The position numbers and the translations under genes were made by a program. Below are positions 41,479 through 49,697 of a DNA stretch of 64,000 nucleotides, piece after piece. The notes under the pieces are model-generated. The model had not been told where the DNA came from. It did not search any database and was given only the letters and a program-made list of their open reading frames with translations. The DNA is from Plasticicumulans lactativorans (lineage in GTDB: Bacteria; Pseudomonadota; Gammaproteobacteria; Competibacterales; Competibacteraceae): assembly GCF_004341245.1 (NCBI RefSeq), contig NZ_SLWY01000004.1, positions 179,618 through 243,617 of the forward strand, read 5' to 3'. How positions within the stretch are numbered: position 1 is the first letter of the stretch; the number at the start of each line of letters is the position of its first letter.

Positions 41479-42933
41479 TCAGGCCGCCCCGGTGCGCGGC
41501 AGTTGCAGCCGCGCTTCCAGCCCGCGCTGCGGGTGGTTGTGCAGCGTGAGCTCGCCGCCGTGGGCACGGGCGATGTGCCGGGCGATGCCGAGGCCGAGCC
41601 CGCTGCCGCCGGTGTTGCGGTTGCGCGAACGTTCGAGCCGCACGTAGGGCTGGAACACCTGCTCGATCGCCGCCTCGGGGATGCCGGCGCCGTAGTCGTA
41701 GAGGCGCACGGTGAGCCGCTCGGGCGTGTCCTCCAGCTCCACCTCGACGCGCTCGCCGTAGAAGGCGGCGTTGTCGATCAGGTTGGCGAGGCAGCGGCGC
41801 AGCGCCAGCGGCCGCGCGCGCAGCGGCTGCGCCTGGCCGCTCAGCGTGAACGCCCGCCCGCGCAGGTCGAGGTCCTCGCCGAGGTGGGCGAGCACCGCGG
41901 CGACGTCGACGGGCTCGGGGTTCTCGTGGATGTCGGTGTCCTTCACCGACTGCAGCGCGCCCTGGACCATCAGGTTCAGCTCGTCGAGGTCGGCGACGAA
42001 CTTGTCGCGCAGGCGCTCGTCGGGCAGCAGTTCGGCGCGTAGGCGCAGGCGCGTGATCGGCGTCTTGAGGTCGTGCGAGATCGCCGAGAACAGCCGCGCA
42101 CGGTCGTCGAGGTAGCCCTGCAGGCGCTCCTGCATGCGGTTGAAGGCGTGCGCGGTGGCGGCGATCTCGGTGGCGCCGTCCTCCGGCAGCGGCGGGTGCC
42201 AGAGATCGCGGCCGAGGTCGCGCGCGGCGCGGGCGACCGCCGACAGCGGCTGCGTCAGCCAGCGCACGCCGACCAGCGAGGCGGCGAGCACCGCGGCGAG
42301 TGTCGCGAACAGCGCCAGCGCGCGCTCGGGGGCGAGCAGGCTGCGTTCGCCGAGGAAGCCGGGCACCGGCACCTGCGAGGCGACGTACAGCCACTCGTCG
42401 TCGGCCAGGCGCACCTGTACCACCAGGAGCGGCAGCGACGCCGCCGAGGCGTCGTCGAGCCACAGCACGAAGTCGGCCCAGCGCGGCGGCAGCTCGTTGA
42501 GCTGCAGTTCGCGGTTGAGCACGCGCAGGTCCTCGGGGCGGGAGAACTCGACGTGGGTCTCGACGTCGCCGAGCTCGCGCTGCAGCGTGCGCAGGAACGC
42601 CCGCACCACCAGGGCCTTGTCGTCGCCGCCGGGGAGGTCGTTGACCGCCAGGCGGCGGCTGTTGACGCTGACGAAGAAGCGCTGGCCGCCCATGTTGCGC
42701 AGCTGGTCGAGCACCAGGTGGCGGTACTCGTAGGGCAGGGCGCCGACGTAGCGCACGGTCGACGACACGCTCGCCGCGAGGCTGCGGGCGACACGCTCGA
42801 CCAGTTCCAGGTGCAGCGCCTGCGCCTGGCCGCGCCAGACCAGCTGGCTGCCGAGCTGCGCCAGCAGCACGCCGGCGACCATCAGCAGCACGAAGCGCCC
42901 GCGCAGCGAGCGCGGCAGCCAGCGCGGGCTCAT
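41479..42933 (-). CDS. gtrS: Sensor histidine kinase, GtrS-like, 484 aa
   Basis: Inner-membrane sensor. First membrane segment is FVLLMVAGVLLAQL; a periplasmic sensor domain spans about 35-180, followed by a second membrane segment, HAMP, and the kinase core. The phospho-His lies in FSAISHDLKTPITRLRLRAE; N-box NLIDNAAFYG; G-boxes DYGAGIPE and GSGLGLGIARHI. In transcription order the genes are glk, response regulator, kinase, the same as glk-gltR-gtrS in Pseudomonas, where GtrS (similar length) senses 2-ketogluconate and 6-phosphogluconate. That assignment is by synteny and size; the kinase call itself is certain. Confidence 0.85.
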   Translation of the reverse strand: MSPRWLPRSLRGRFVLLMVAGVLLAQLGSQLVWRGQAQALHLELVERVARSLAASVSSTVRYVGALPYEYRHLVLDQLRNMGGQRFFVSVNSRRLAVNDLPGGDDKALVVRAFLRTLQRELGDVETHVEFSRPEDLRVLNRELQLNELPPRWADFVLWLDDASAASLPLLVVQVRLADDEWLYVASQVPVPGFLGERSLLAPERALALFATLAAVLAASLVGVRWLTQPLSAVARAARDLGRDLWHPPLPEDGATEIAATAHAFNRMQERLQGYLDDRARLFSAISHDLKTPITRLRLRAELLPDERLRDKFVADLDELNLMVQGALQSVKDTDIHENPEPVDVAAVLAHLGEDLDLRGRAFTLSGQAQPLRARPLALRRCLANLIDNAAFYGERVEVELEDTPERLTVRLYDYGAGIPEAAIEQVFQPYVRLERSRNRNTGGSGLGLGIARHIARAHGGELTLHNHPQRGLEARLQLPRTGAA

Positions 42934-42982
42934 CGCTGCGCCTGCGCGCCGGCGGCGCTCCGGCGGCGGTGTCCGTGCCGGC

Positions 42983-43708
42983 TCAGGGCAGCGCCTCGAC
43001 CGCCGTCGCCAGCAGGTAGCCGCGGCCGCGCACGGTCTTGATCAGCTGCGGCGCGGCCGGGTCGTCCTCCAGGCGCTGGCGCAGGCGGCACACCTGGACG
43101 TCGAGGCCGCGGTCGAACGGCGTGGACTCGCGGTTGCGCGTCAGCTCGTACAGGCGGTCGCGCGAGATCACCTGCAGCGGGTGGCGCAGCAGCACCATCA
43201 GCAGCGCGTAGTCGGAGCCGCCGATCTCCAGCCGCAGGCCGCTGGTGTGCGTCAGCACGCGGGTGCCGGTGTCGAGCTCCCACGGGCCGAAGCGCAGCCG
43301 CCGCGGCACGGCGTCGGCCGCGGTGCGACGGTTGCCGGCACCGGCGCGGCGCAGCACCGCCTTGATGCGGGCGAGCAGCTCGCGCGGGTTGAAGGGCTTG
43401 CCGAGGTAGTCGTCGGCGCCGAATTCGAGGCCGATGATGCGATCGGCGTCGTCGGCGCTCGCGGTCAGCATGATGATCGGTACCTCGGAGTCACGGCGCA
43501 GGCGCCGGCAGATCTCGAAGCCGTCCTCGCCCGGCAGCATCACGTCGAGCACGATCAGCGACGGCGCGCGCGCGGCGATGTGTGCGTCCATCGCCCGGCC
43601 GTCCACCGCGGCGTCGACCGAATAGCCGTTCTGCGACAGGTACTGCGCGAGCAGCTCGCGGGTCTCGGTGTCGTCGTCGACGACCAGGATGTGGGCTGGC
43701 TGGCTCAT
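42983..43708 (-). CDS. gltR: OmpR-family response regulator, GltR-like, 241 aa
   Basis: Receiver domain with acidic DDD near the start (ILVVDDDTETRELL), phospho-Asp in LIVLDVMLPGEDG, and the Lys switch in GKPFNPRELLARI; C-terminal winged helix with RNRESTPFDRGLDVQVCRLR. The start MSQPAHIL at 43708 is where the receiver begins; 18 codons upstream are open but not conserved in kind. It lies between glk and the kinase, matching Pseudomonas GltR (about 240 aa), which controls glucose uptake genes. Target genes here are unknown. Confidence 0.85.
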   Translation of the reverse strand: MSQPAHILVVDDDTETRELLAQYLSQNGYSVDAAVDGRAMDAHIAARAPSLIVLDVMLPGEDGFEICRRLRRDSEVPIIMLTASADDADRIIGLEFGADDYLGKPFNPRELLARIKAVLRRAGAGNRRTAADAVPRRLRFGPWELDTGTRVLTHTSGLRLEIGGSDYALLMVLLRHPLQVISRDRLYELTRNRESTPFDRGLDVQVCRLRQRLEDDPAAPQLIKTVRGRGYLLATAVEALP

Positions 43709-43792
43709 CGGTGGCGGGCCATGCGGCGGGTGGGTTCCCGCGTCATCGGCCGGGCCCGGCATGCGGCGTCGGGCCGGCCTTCTTTATATAAG

Positions 43793-43817
43793 AGCCGTCG
43801 CCCAGGGCGCGACGGCT
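43793..43817 (-). terminator. Perfect 9-bp hairpin between glk and the gltR-like gene
   Basis: AGCCGTCGC (43793-43801) pairs with GCGACGGCT (43809-43817) across a 7-base loop, just after the glk stop on the minus strand. It is followed by TCTTATATAAAGAA rather than a clean T-run. It could be a leaky terminator or attenuator, and the TATATAA could be a -10 for the regulator pair. Confidence 0.4.
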
Positions 43818-43828
43818 GTCGCCCGGTC

Positions 43829-44806
43829 TCAGCGGCTGGCCAGCGCCGCCGAGGCTCCGCGCAGCGCCGCGTCGCCGGCGTTGATCAGGTAGCAGGGGAT
43901 GGGCCGCAGGTAGTCGGCGAAGCGGCCGCGGTGCTCGAAGCGCGCGCGGAACGCCGACGCGGCGAAGCGCTCGGGGAAGCGCGGGAGGATGCCGCCGCCG
44001 ATGTAGACGCCGCCGCGGGCACCGAGCGTCACCGCGAGGTTGCCGGCGATGGTGCCGAGCATGCCGCAGAACACGTCGAGCACGCGCGCACACAGCGCGC
44101 AGCTGCCGTCGCTGCCGCGGGTGACGATCTCCGGCGGGCTCAGCGCCTCGGCGCTGCGCCCTTCGATCGCGGCGAGCGCCTGGTACAGGTTGGGCAGGCC
44201 GAGGCTGCCAGAGACCAGCCGCTCGGCCGAGACGTGCGCATGGCGTTCGAGCGCCCAGCGCAGGATCTCGATCTCCAGCGCGTCGACGGGGCTGAAGCTG
44301 ACGTGACCGCCTTCGCCGTCGATCGGCACCCAGCCGCCGCGGCCGTCGGGCAGCAGGCCCGACACGCCGAGCCCGGTGCCCGGCCCGACCAGCCCCTTGG
44401 CGGCACCCTCGGTCGGCGTGCCGCCGCCGACCTGCATCAGTTCGCTGGGCCGCAGCAGCGGCAGCGACAGGGCCAGCGCGGTGAAGTCGTTGAGCACGCG
44501 CAGTTCACGGAAGCCGAGCGCGTCGCGCACCGCCGTGATCGAGAACTGCCAGTCGTGGTTGGTCATGCGCACCACGTCGCCGGTCACCGGATTGGCGATG
44601 GCGATGGCGCCGCGGTCCGGGCGCGGCCCGGACTCGTCGGCCAGGTAGGCTTCGATCGCGGCGTCGATGGTGGCGTGGCCGCGGGTCGGCAGTACCCGCA
44701 GCGAGCGCGGCTCGCCACCCGGCTCGTCGATCAGGGCGAAGCGGGCGTTGGTGCCGCCGATATCGGCGATCAGGGCGGGCGCGCGGGCGGGTTCGGCGTG
44801 GCTCAT
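43829..44806 (-). CDS. glk: Glucokinase, 325 aa
   Basis: ATP-dependent phosphorylation of glucose to glucose-6-phosphate; the proteobacterial Glk family. ATP-binding ALIADIGGTNARFALID, the sugar-binding RVLNDFTALALSLPLL with catalytic Asp, GLVGPGTGLGVSGLLPD, and EGGHVSFSP are all present. Start MSHAEPAR at 44806. First gene of the glk-gltR-gtrS-like set, with a HexR-like palindrome 63-77 bp upstream. Confidence 0.94.
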   Translation of the reverse strand: MSHAEPARAPALIADIGGTNARFALIDEPGGEPRSLRVLPTRGHATIDAAIEAYLADESGPRPDRGAIAIANPVTGDVVRMTNHDWQFSITAVRDALGFRELRVLNDFTALALSLPLLRPSELMQVGGGTPTEGAAKGLVGPGTGLGVSGLLPDGRGGWVPIDGEGGHVSFSPVDALEIEILRWALERHAHVSAERLVSGSLGLPNLYQALAAIEGRSAEALSPPEIVTRGSDGSCALCARVLDVFCGMLGTIAGNLAVTLGARGGVYIGGGILPRFPERFAASAFRARFEHRGRFADYLRPIPCYLINAGDAALRGASAALASR

Positions 44807-44868
44807 GGTGGTCGGCCTGCTGGGCAGCGGTTGACGAACGGTCGGCACGTGACCGACCGCGCTTATTA

Positions 44869-44883
44869 TGTAATGTCACTACA
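44869..44883. promoter_or_regulatory. HexR-like palindromic operator upstream of glk
   Basis: TGTAATGTCACTACA is an inverted repeat (TGTAATG and TGTAGTG arms) with one mismatch. It closely resembles the known HexR site form TGTAAT-N3-ATTACA. On the minus strand it overlaps promoter-like AT-rich sequence (TATAGT just upstream, CATAAT just downstream). HexR commonly controls glk in proteobacteria. No hexR gene is in the window. Confidence 0.5.
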
Positions 44884-44939
44884 CTATAGCGTGAGGAAAG
44901 GGCGCCTGTGCAGCCTACAAAGGTAGTTTTGCAACATTT

Positions 44940-45698
44940 TTAGGCGCCGCGACGCACTTCGGCGGTGAATACGTAGCCGACCCCGCGTTCGGTGCGCAGC
45001 AGGCTGGGCTGCTTCGGGTCGGGTTCGATCTTGCGCCGCAGCCGCAGCACCAGCACGTCGACCGAACGGTCGAAGACGTCCTCGTGTTCGAGGTGGGTGA
45101 GTTCGAGCAGGCGGTCGCGGCTGAGCACGCGGTTGGGGTTGCGCACGAAGGCGGCGAGCAGGTTGAACTCGCCGTAGGTGAGGCCGACGGTGCGGCTGTC
45201 GGCGGCGAACAGGCGGCGGGCGCCGAGATCGAGCCGCCAGTGACTGAAGTGGTAGACCTCCGCCGCGGTGGCGGTGGCGGTGCCGTTGCTCGGAGCCAGC
45301 GTCGGCGCAGCACCGGTGGCGGGTTGCGGCGTGCCCTGGGTGCGCCGCAGCACGGCGCGGATGCGGGCCAGGAGTTCGCGCGGATTGAAGGGCTTGGGTA
45401 CGTAGTCGTCGGCGCCGAGTTCGAGCCCGACCACGCGGTCGACCTCGCCGCCGAGACTGGTCAGCATGATCAGCGGCACGCCCTGCGCGAGCAGGCTGCC
45501 GGCGAGGGTCAGGCCGTTCTCGCCGGGCAGTTTCACGTCGAGCAGCACGAGGTCGAAGCGGTTGGTTTCGAGCGCGGCGCGCATCGCCTTGCCGTCGGGC
45601 ACGGCGTGCAGCCGGATGCCGTGCTCACCGAGATAGTCGACGAGAAGTTCGCGAATGGCCGGATCGTCATCGACGAGCAGGAGCTTCGGGGTGTTCAT
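44940..45698 (-). CDS. Orphan OmpR-family response regulator, 252 aa
   Basis: Receiver: LLLVDDDPAIRELLVDYLGE with the acidic pocket, phospho-Asp in LVLLDVKLPGENG, and KPFNPRELLARIRAVLRR. A Thr/Ala/Pro-rich linker precedes an OmpR-type winged helix ending RTERGVGYVFTAEVRRGA. No kinase gene is adjacent. The nearest unpaired kinase is the hybrid kinase at 50677-53304 on the far side of the sugar transporter, a plausible partner. It lies downstream of the binding-protein gene on the same strand, after a strong hairpin. Confidence 0.9.
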   Translation of the reverse strand: MNTPKLLLVDDDPAIRELLVDYLGEHGIRLHAVPDGKAMRAALETNRFDLVLLDVKLPGENGLTLAGSLLAQGVPLIMLTSLGGEVDRVVGLELGADDYVPKPFNPRELLARIRAVLRRTQGTPQPATGAAPTLAPSNGTATATAAEVYHFSHWRLDLGARRLFAADSRTVGLTYGEFNLLAAFVRNPNRVLSRDRLLELTHLEHEDVFDRSVDVLVLRLRRKIEPDPKQPSLLRTERGVGYVFTAEVRRGA

Positions 45699-45816
45699 CG
45701 CAGTGACCTGTGGGCGATGGGCGCGTGCGGCAAAAGGCTAGCCTATCGGTGACACAAAGACACCCCGCACCCGCGAATCCGGGACGGAAGGGCAAGCGGC
45801 GCACAGGATCGGGCAA

Positions 45817-45846
45817 CCGCCGTTGCCGCGTGAGCGGCAACGGCGG
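45817..45846 (-). terminator. Perfect 13-bp stem-loop after the sugar-binding-protein gene
   Basis: CCGCCGTTGCCGC (45817-45829) and its exact complement (45834-45846) with a GTGA loop. It lies 15 bp beyond the binding-protein stop on the minus strand. Very stable but without a following T-run; a Rho-independent terminator or an mRNA 3'-end stabiliser is likely. Confidence 0.55.
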
Positions 45847-45861
45847 TCGATTGCTGCCGTC

Positions 45862-46797
45862 TCAGTTGGCGAGCCAGCCCTTGTACTCGCCGATGTTGTC
45901 GCGCGTGATCAGCGGGGTGGGGATCAGCTCGACGTTCTTCTCCGGGCGCTTGCCCTGCAGGATCTGGTAGCCGATCTCGACGCCGCGGGTCGCCATCAGC
46001 TGCGGGTTCTGCGCGGAGCTCGCGGCGAACAGGCTGCCTTCCTTCTTCAGCACCTCTTCGGCGGCGGGGGCGCCGTCGACCGAGACGATGGTGAACTCGC
46101 TGCGCTTGGCCTGCTTGGCCGCCAGGTCGGCGCCGACGCCGGTCGGATCGTTGATCGTGAACACGCCGTCGATCTTCGGATTGGCGGTGAGCAGGTTGGC
46201 CATCACCGTCAGGCCGCCCTCGCGGTTGCCGTTGGCGTTCTGGTTGTCGGACAGGATCTTGATGTCCGGGTACTTGGCCAGCACGCTCTTGCAGCCGTTG
46301 ACGCGGTCGATCACCGAGGAGACCGGCGGGCCGTTGACGATCACGGCGTTGCCCTTGCCGCTCATCTTCTTGGCCATGAACTCGCAGGCCACTTCGCCGG
46401 CCTGGACGTTGTCGCTCATCACGGTGATGTCGGCGCCCTGGGCGGCGACGTCGACCGCGACCACGACCACGCCGGCATCACGTGCGCGCTTGATCGCCGG
46501 GGCGATCGCCTTCGGATCGGCGGCGACGAGGACGATCATCTGCACCTTGTTGGCGACGAAGTCGTCGATCTGGCCGACCTGGGCATTCAGGTCGTAGCTG
46601 TTGGCGACCACGGTGACCTTGACGTCGGGTCCGCCGATTTCCTTCGCCTTCTTCTCGACGCCCTTGGCGACCTGGAGGAAGAAGGGGTTGCCGAGGTCGG
46701 ACACGGACACGCCGACCGACTTGAGGTCCACCGCGTGGGCACCGGCGGTGGCGGTGAGCAGGGCGAGCGCGAGCAGCGAGCGCGGGCTGGTGAGCAT
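45862..46797 (-). CDS. Sugar ABC transporter periplasmic binding protein (RbsB-type), 311 aa
   Basis: Captures a sugar in the periplasm for the permease encoded upstream. Signal peptide (SLLALALLTATAGAHA, cleavage before VDLKSV). Periplasmic-binding-protein type 1 fold with VSDLGNPFFLQVAKGVEKKA, LVAADPKAIAPAIKRARDAG and VFTINDPTGVGADLAA. No lipobox Cys. Closest in kind to ribose/fructose-type binding proteins; the sugar cannot be fixed from sequence. It follows the permease gene, with a hairpin-forming gap of 109 bp. Confidence 0.88.
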   Translation of the reverse strand: MLTSPRSLLALALLTATAGAHAVDLKSVGVSVSDLGNPFFLQVAKGVEKKAKEIGGPDVKVTVVANSYDLNAQVGQIDDFVANKVQMIVLVAADPKAIAPAIKRARDAGVVVVAVDVAAQGADITVMSDNVQAGEVACEFMAKKMSGKGNAVIVNGPPVSSVIDRVNGCKSVLAKYPDIKILSDNQNANGNREGGLTVMANLLTANPKIDGVFTINDPTGVGADLAAKQAKRSEFTIVSVDGAPAAEEVLKKEGSLFAASSAQNPQLMATRGVEIGYQILQGKRPEKNVELIPTPLITRDNIGEYKGWLAN

Positions 46798-46844
46798 GGA
46801 TGGTTCTCCGGATCGGTGGTGGTGGTGGGTCGGGTTCGAGTTGT

Positions 46845-46871
46845 GCGGCGGCGCGTGACCGGTGCCGCCGC
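46845..46871 (-). promoter_or_regulatory. Intercistronic hairpin between permease and binding-protein genes
   Basis: gcggcggc (46845-46852) pairs with gccgccgc (46864-46871) over an 11-base loop in the 109-bp gap. Such hairpins often set different transcript stability for binding protein and permease. Confidence 0.35.
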
Positions 46872-46906
46872 TCGTTCTGCCGTGCCGGCCCCGAGGCCGT
46901 CCGGCG

Positions 46907-47890
46907 TCAGGCGCGCCGGTTCGCGCTGTTGCGGTACTTGTCGATCAGCACCGCGATCACGATCACCAGGCCCTTGATCACGAGCTGCCAGAAGAACGAG
47001 ACGTTCATCAGGGTCAGGCCGTTGTTGAGCACCGCGATGATCAGCGCGCCGAACAGCGTGCCGACAACCGTGCCGATGCCGCCGACGAAGCTGGTGCCGC
47101 CGAGGATCACCGCCGCGATGGCGTCGAGTTCGTAGCCGGTACCGAGCTTGCCGTCGGCGTTGAACAGGCGCGAGGACATCATCACACCGGCGAGGCCCGA
47201 CAGCAGGCCGCTGATAGCGTAGACGATCAGCAGCACGCGACCGACGCGCAGGCCGGCGAGACGCGCCGCTTCGGGGTTGCCGCCGACGGCGTAGATGTGC
47301 AGGCCGAGCACGGTGCGGTTCAGCAGCACCCAGCTCACCGCGACGACGATCAGCGCGATCCACACCAGCCAGGGCAGGCCGAGGAAGTAGTTGTTGCCGA
47401 TCCAGGCGAAGTTGATCTCCATGTTGGTGATCGAACCGCCCGAGGCGAACAGGTAGGCGAGGCCGCGCATCGCGGTGAAGCTGCCGAGGGTGACGATGAA
47501 CGGCGGCAGTCTGAAGCCGGCGATCAGCGCACCGTTCATCAGGCCCATCACCAGGCCCGACAGCAGGCCGACCGGCACCGCCGCCCAGCCCAGGCCGGGG
47601 ATCAGCGAGGCCGTCATCGTCAGCACCGCGGCGCAGCCGAGGATGGCGCCGACCGAGAGGTCGATGCCCGCAGTCAGGATCACGAAGGTCATGCCGGTCG
47701 CGAGGACGATGTTCACGGAGGCCTGCTGCATGATGTTCAGCAGGTTGTTCCCGGTCAGGAAGTTCGGCGACATCAGCGCGAAGGCGCCGCCGATCAGGAT
47801 CAGCACCGGCAGGATGCCCGCGGCGCGCAGGTAACGTCCCAGATTGGCCTTGGTGGCGGGGGGGGTAGCCGTGGTGGTGGCGGTCGACAT
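46907..47890 (-). CDS. Sugar ABC transporter permease (RbsC-type), 327 aa
   Basis: Integral membrane protein of the ribose-type (BPD_transp_2) permease family with about eight to ten hydrophobic segments. Family features include GLSVGAILGCAAVLTM-like helices after TAGIDLSVGAI, the FIVTLGSFTAMRGLAYLFA segment, and the EAA-like loop ILGGTSFVGGIGTVVGTLFG. The start MSTATTTATP at 47890 has a GGAGGAGATAACC site. Divergent from the ATPase gene across 232 bp, so the transporter genes are split between two transcripts. Confidence 0.9.
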   Translation of the reverse strand: MSTATTTATPPATKANLGRYLRAAGILPVLILIGGAFALMSPNFLTGNNLLNIMQQASVNIVLATGMTFVILTAGIDLSVGAILGCAAVLTMTASLIPGLGWAAVPVGLLSGLVMGLMNGALIAGFRLPPFIVTLGSFTAMRGLAYLFASGGSITNMEINFAWIGNNYFLGLPWLVWIALIVVAVSWVLLNRTVLGLHIYAVGGNPEAARLAGLRVGRVLLIVYAISGLLSGLAGVMMSSRLFNADGKLGTGYELDAIAAVILGGTSFVGGIGTVVGTLFGALIIAVLNNGLTLMNVSFFWQLVIKGLVIVIAVLIDKYRNSANRRA

Positions 47891-47942
47891 GGTTATCTCC
47901 TCCTCAGGGGTCCGCAGTGGCAACCACGATAGGCGTAGCCCA

Positions 47943-48042
47943 TTAACCGTGAATGTTCGTCACCGCGTTGCCTCCCGACTCGCGTTAACACGGCGGTAAC
48001 ACGTGCCCGCAGGCGTCCGCGGCGATGAAATGCGTTGTTAAC
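47943..48042. promoter_or_regulatory. Direct repeats in the divergent transporter promoter region
   Basis: TAACACG occurs at 47986-47992 and 47997-48003, exactly 11 bp apart, the one-turn spacing typical of OmpR/PhoB-type binding sites. Further TTAAC motifs lie at 47943-47947 and 48038-48042. The 47891-48122 gap separates the permease and ATPase genes and must hold both promoters. Confidence 0.45.
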
Positions 48043-48122
48043 CCTTTGCCCGGAGACTCCTTCCCATCGCCGGCGCGCCCATCGATCGGGGCGTCGTTCA
48101 AGCACCAGCGCGGGAGGAGATC

Positions 48123-49685
48123 ATGACAACGAGCACCCAGCAGCAGACTTCGAGCCGGACCCCCGTCCTGCAGATGGAAAACATCGCCAAGCGCTTCGGC
48201 GCGCACCTCGCACTGAAGGGCGTGAGCCTCGAGCTGTACGCGGGCGAGGTGCACTCGCTGATGGGCGAGAACGGCGCCGGCAAGAGCACGCTGATGAAGA
48301 TCCTCGCCGGTGCCTACCAGTCCGACGGCGGCACCATCCGCATCGACGGTGCCGAGTTCGTCGTCGACGGCCCGCAGGCCGCGCTCGAGGCCGGCATCAC
48401 GCTGATCTACCAGGAGATCAACCTCGCGCCGAACCTGACGGTGGCGGAGAACGTGTTCCTCGGCCGCGAGCCGGTGCGCGGCGGCATGGTCGACCGTGCG
48501 CTGATGTCACGCGAGGTCGGCGCGGTGCTGAAGAGCCTGGATGCGACCTTCGGCCCCGAGACCCGCGTCGGCGACCTGATCATCGCCGACCAGCAGCTGG
48601 TCGAGATCGCCCGCGCGCTGCACCGCAAGAGCCGCATCCTGGTGATGGACGAGCCCACCGCCGCGCTGTCGGCGCGCGAGACCGAGCGCCTGTTCGCGCT
48701 GATCGACGGCCTCAAGGCGCAGGGCCTGGCGATCGTCTACATCAGCCACCGCATGGAGGAGATCTACCGCCTGTCGGACCGCGTCAGCGTGCTGCGCGAC
48801 GGCGCCTACATCGGCACGCTGATGCGCGCCGAACTGTCGGCCGAGCGGCTGGTGCAGATGATGGTCGGCCGCCCGCTCGCCGAGTTCTTCGAGCGGCAAA
48901 GCTTCTGCGACCGCAGCCGCGTGCGGCTGGAGGTGAGCGGCATCACCGACGGCGAGGTCGGGCGGGTGGAGCCGGCGAGCTTCACGCTGTACGCCGGCGA
49001 GGTGCTGGGCCTGTCGGGACTGGTCGGTGCCGGGCGCACCGAGCTCGCGCGGCTGATCTTCGGCGCCGACCCGATGGCAGGCGGCAGCGTCAAGCTCGAC
49101 GGCATGCCGCTGAACGTGCGCGAGCCGCTCGACGCGATCCGCGCCGGCATCGCCTACGTGCCGGAGGACCGCAAGACCCAGGGCCTGTTCCTCGACCTCG
49201 CCTCGCTGCTGAACGTGTCGATCACCACCGCCGAGCGCGACGCCACGCGCGGCTTCTGGCTCAACCGCGCCGGCGCCGACGCGCTGTTCGAGCGCTACCG
49301 CGAGGCCCTGGCGATCCGCGTGGCGCGCCCGCAGCTCGAATCGCGCCACCTGTCGGGCGGCAACCAGCAGAAGCTCCTGCTCGCGCGCTGGGCGGCGACC
49401 AAGCCGAGCGTGCTGATCCTCGACGAGCCGACCCGCGGCGTCGACGTTGGCGCCAAGCACGACATCTATCACATGATGCACGAGCTCGCCGCGCAGGGGG
49501 TGGCGGTGCTGATGATCTCGAGTGACCTGCCGGAGATCGTCGGCTTGTGCGACCGCGTCCTGGTGATGCGCGAAGGCGAGCTGGTCGGTGAGGTCGGTGG
49601 CGACGCCCCGGGCGCGCCGGCGATCACGCAGGAGAACATCATGGCCTTCGCCACCGGCTCGCACGCCATGGCGCAGGCCGCCTGA
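48123..49685 (+). CDS. Sugar ABC transporter ATP-binding protein (RbsA-type, two ABC domains), 520 aa
   Basis: Energises uptake through the divergent permease. Domain 1 has Walker [13 protein letters not shown] (about 50-61) and Walker [12 protein letters not shown]; domain 2 keeps a degenerate P-loop ([12 protein letters not shown]), with signature LSGGNQQK and Walker [19 protein letters not shown], as usual in the RbsA/MglA/XylG family. RBS GGGAGGAG. It is followed at 12 bp by a PfkB kinase, suggesting uptake then phosphorylation. Confidence 0.93.
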   Translation: MTTSTQQQTSSRTPVLQMENIAKRFGAHLALKGVSLELYAGEVHSLMGENGAGKSTLMKILAGAYQSDGGTIRIDGAEFVVDGPQAALEAGITLIYQEINLAPNLTVAENVFLGREPVRGGMVDRALMSREVGAVLKSLDATFGPETRVGDLIIADQQLVEIARALHRKSRILVMDEPTAALSARETERLFALIDGLKAQGLAIVYISHRMEEIYRLSDRVSVLRDGAYIGTLMRAELSAERLVQMMVGRPLAEFFERQSFCDRSRVRLEVSGITDGEVGRVEPASFTLYAGEVLGLSGLVGAGRTELARLIFGADPMAGGSVKLDGMPLNVREPLDAIRAGIAYVPEDRKTQGLFLDLASLLNVSITTAERDATRGFWLNRAGADALFERYREALAIRVARPQLESRHLSGGNQQKLLLARWAATKPSVLILDEPTRGVDVGAKHDIYHMMHELAAQGVAVLMISSDLPEIVGLCDRVLVMREGELVGEVGGDAPGAPAITQENIMAFATGSHAMAQAA

Positions 49686-49697
49686 CAGGGGACAGAC

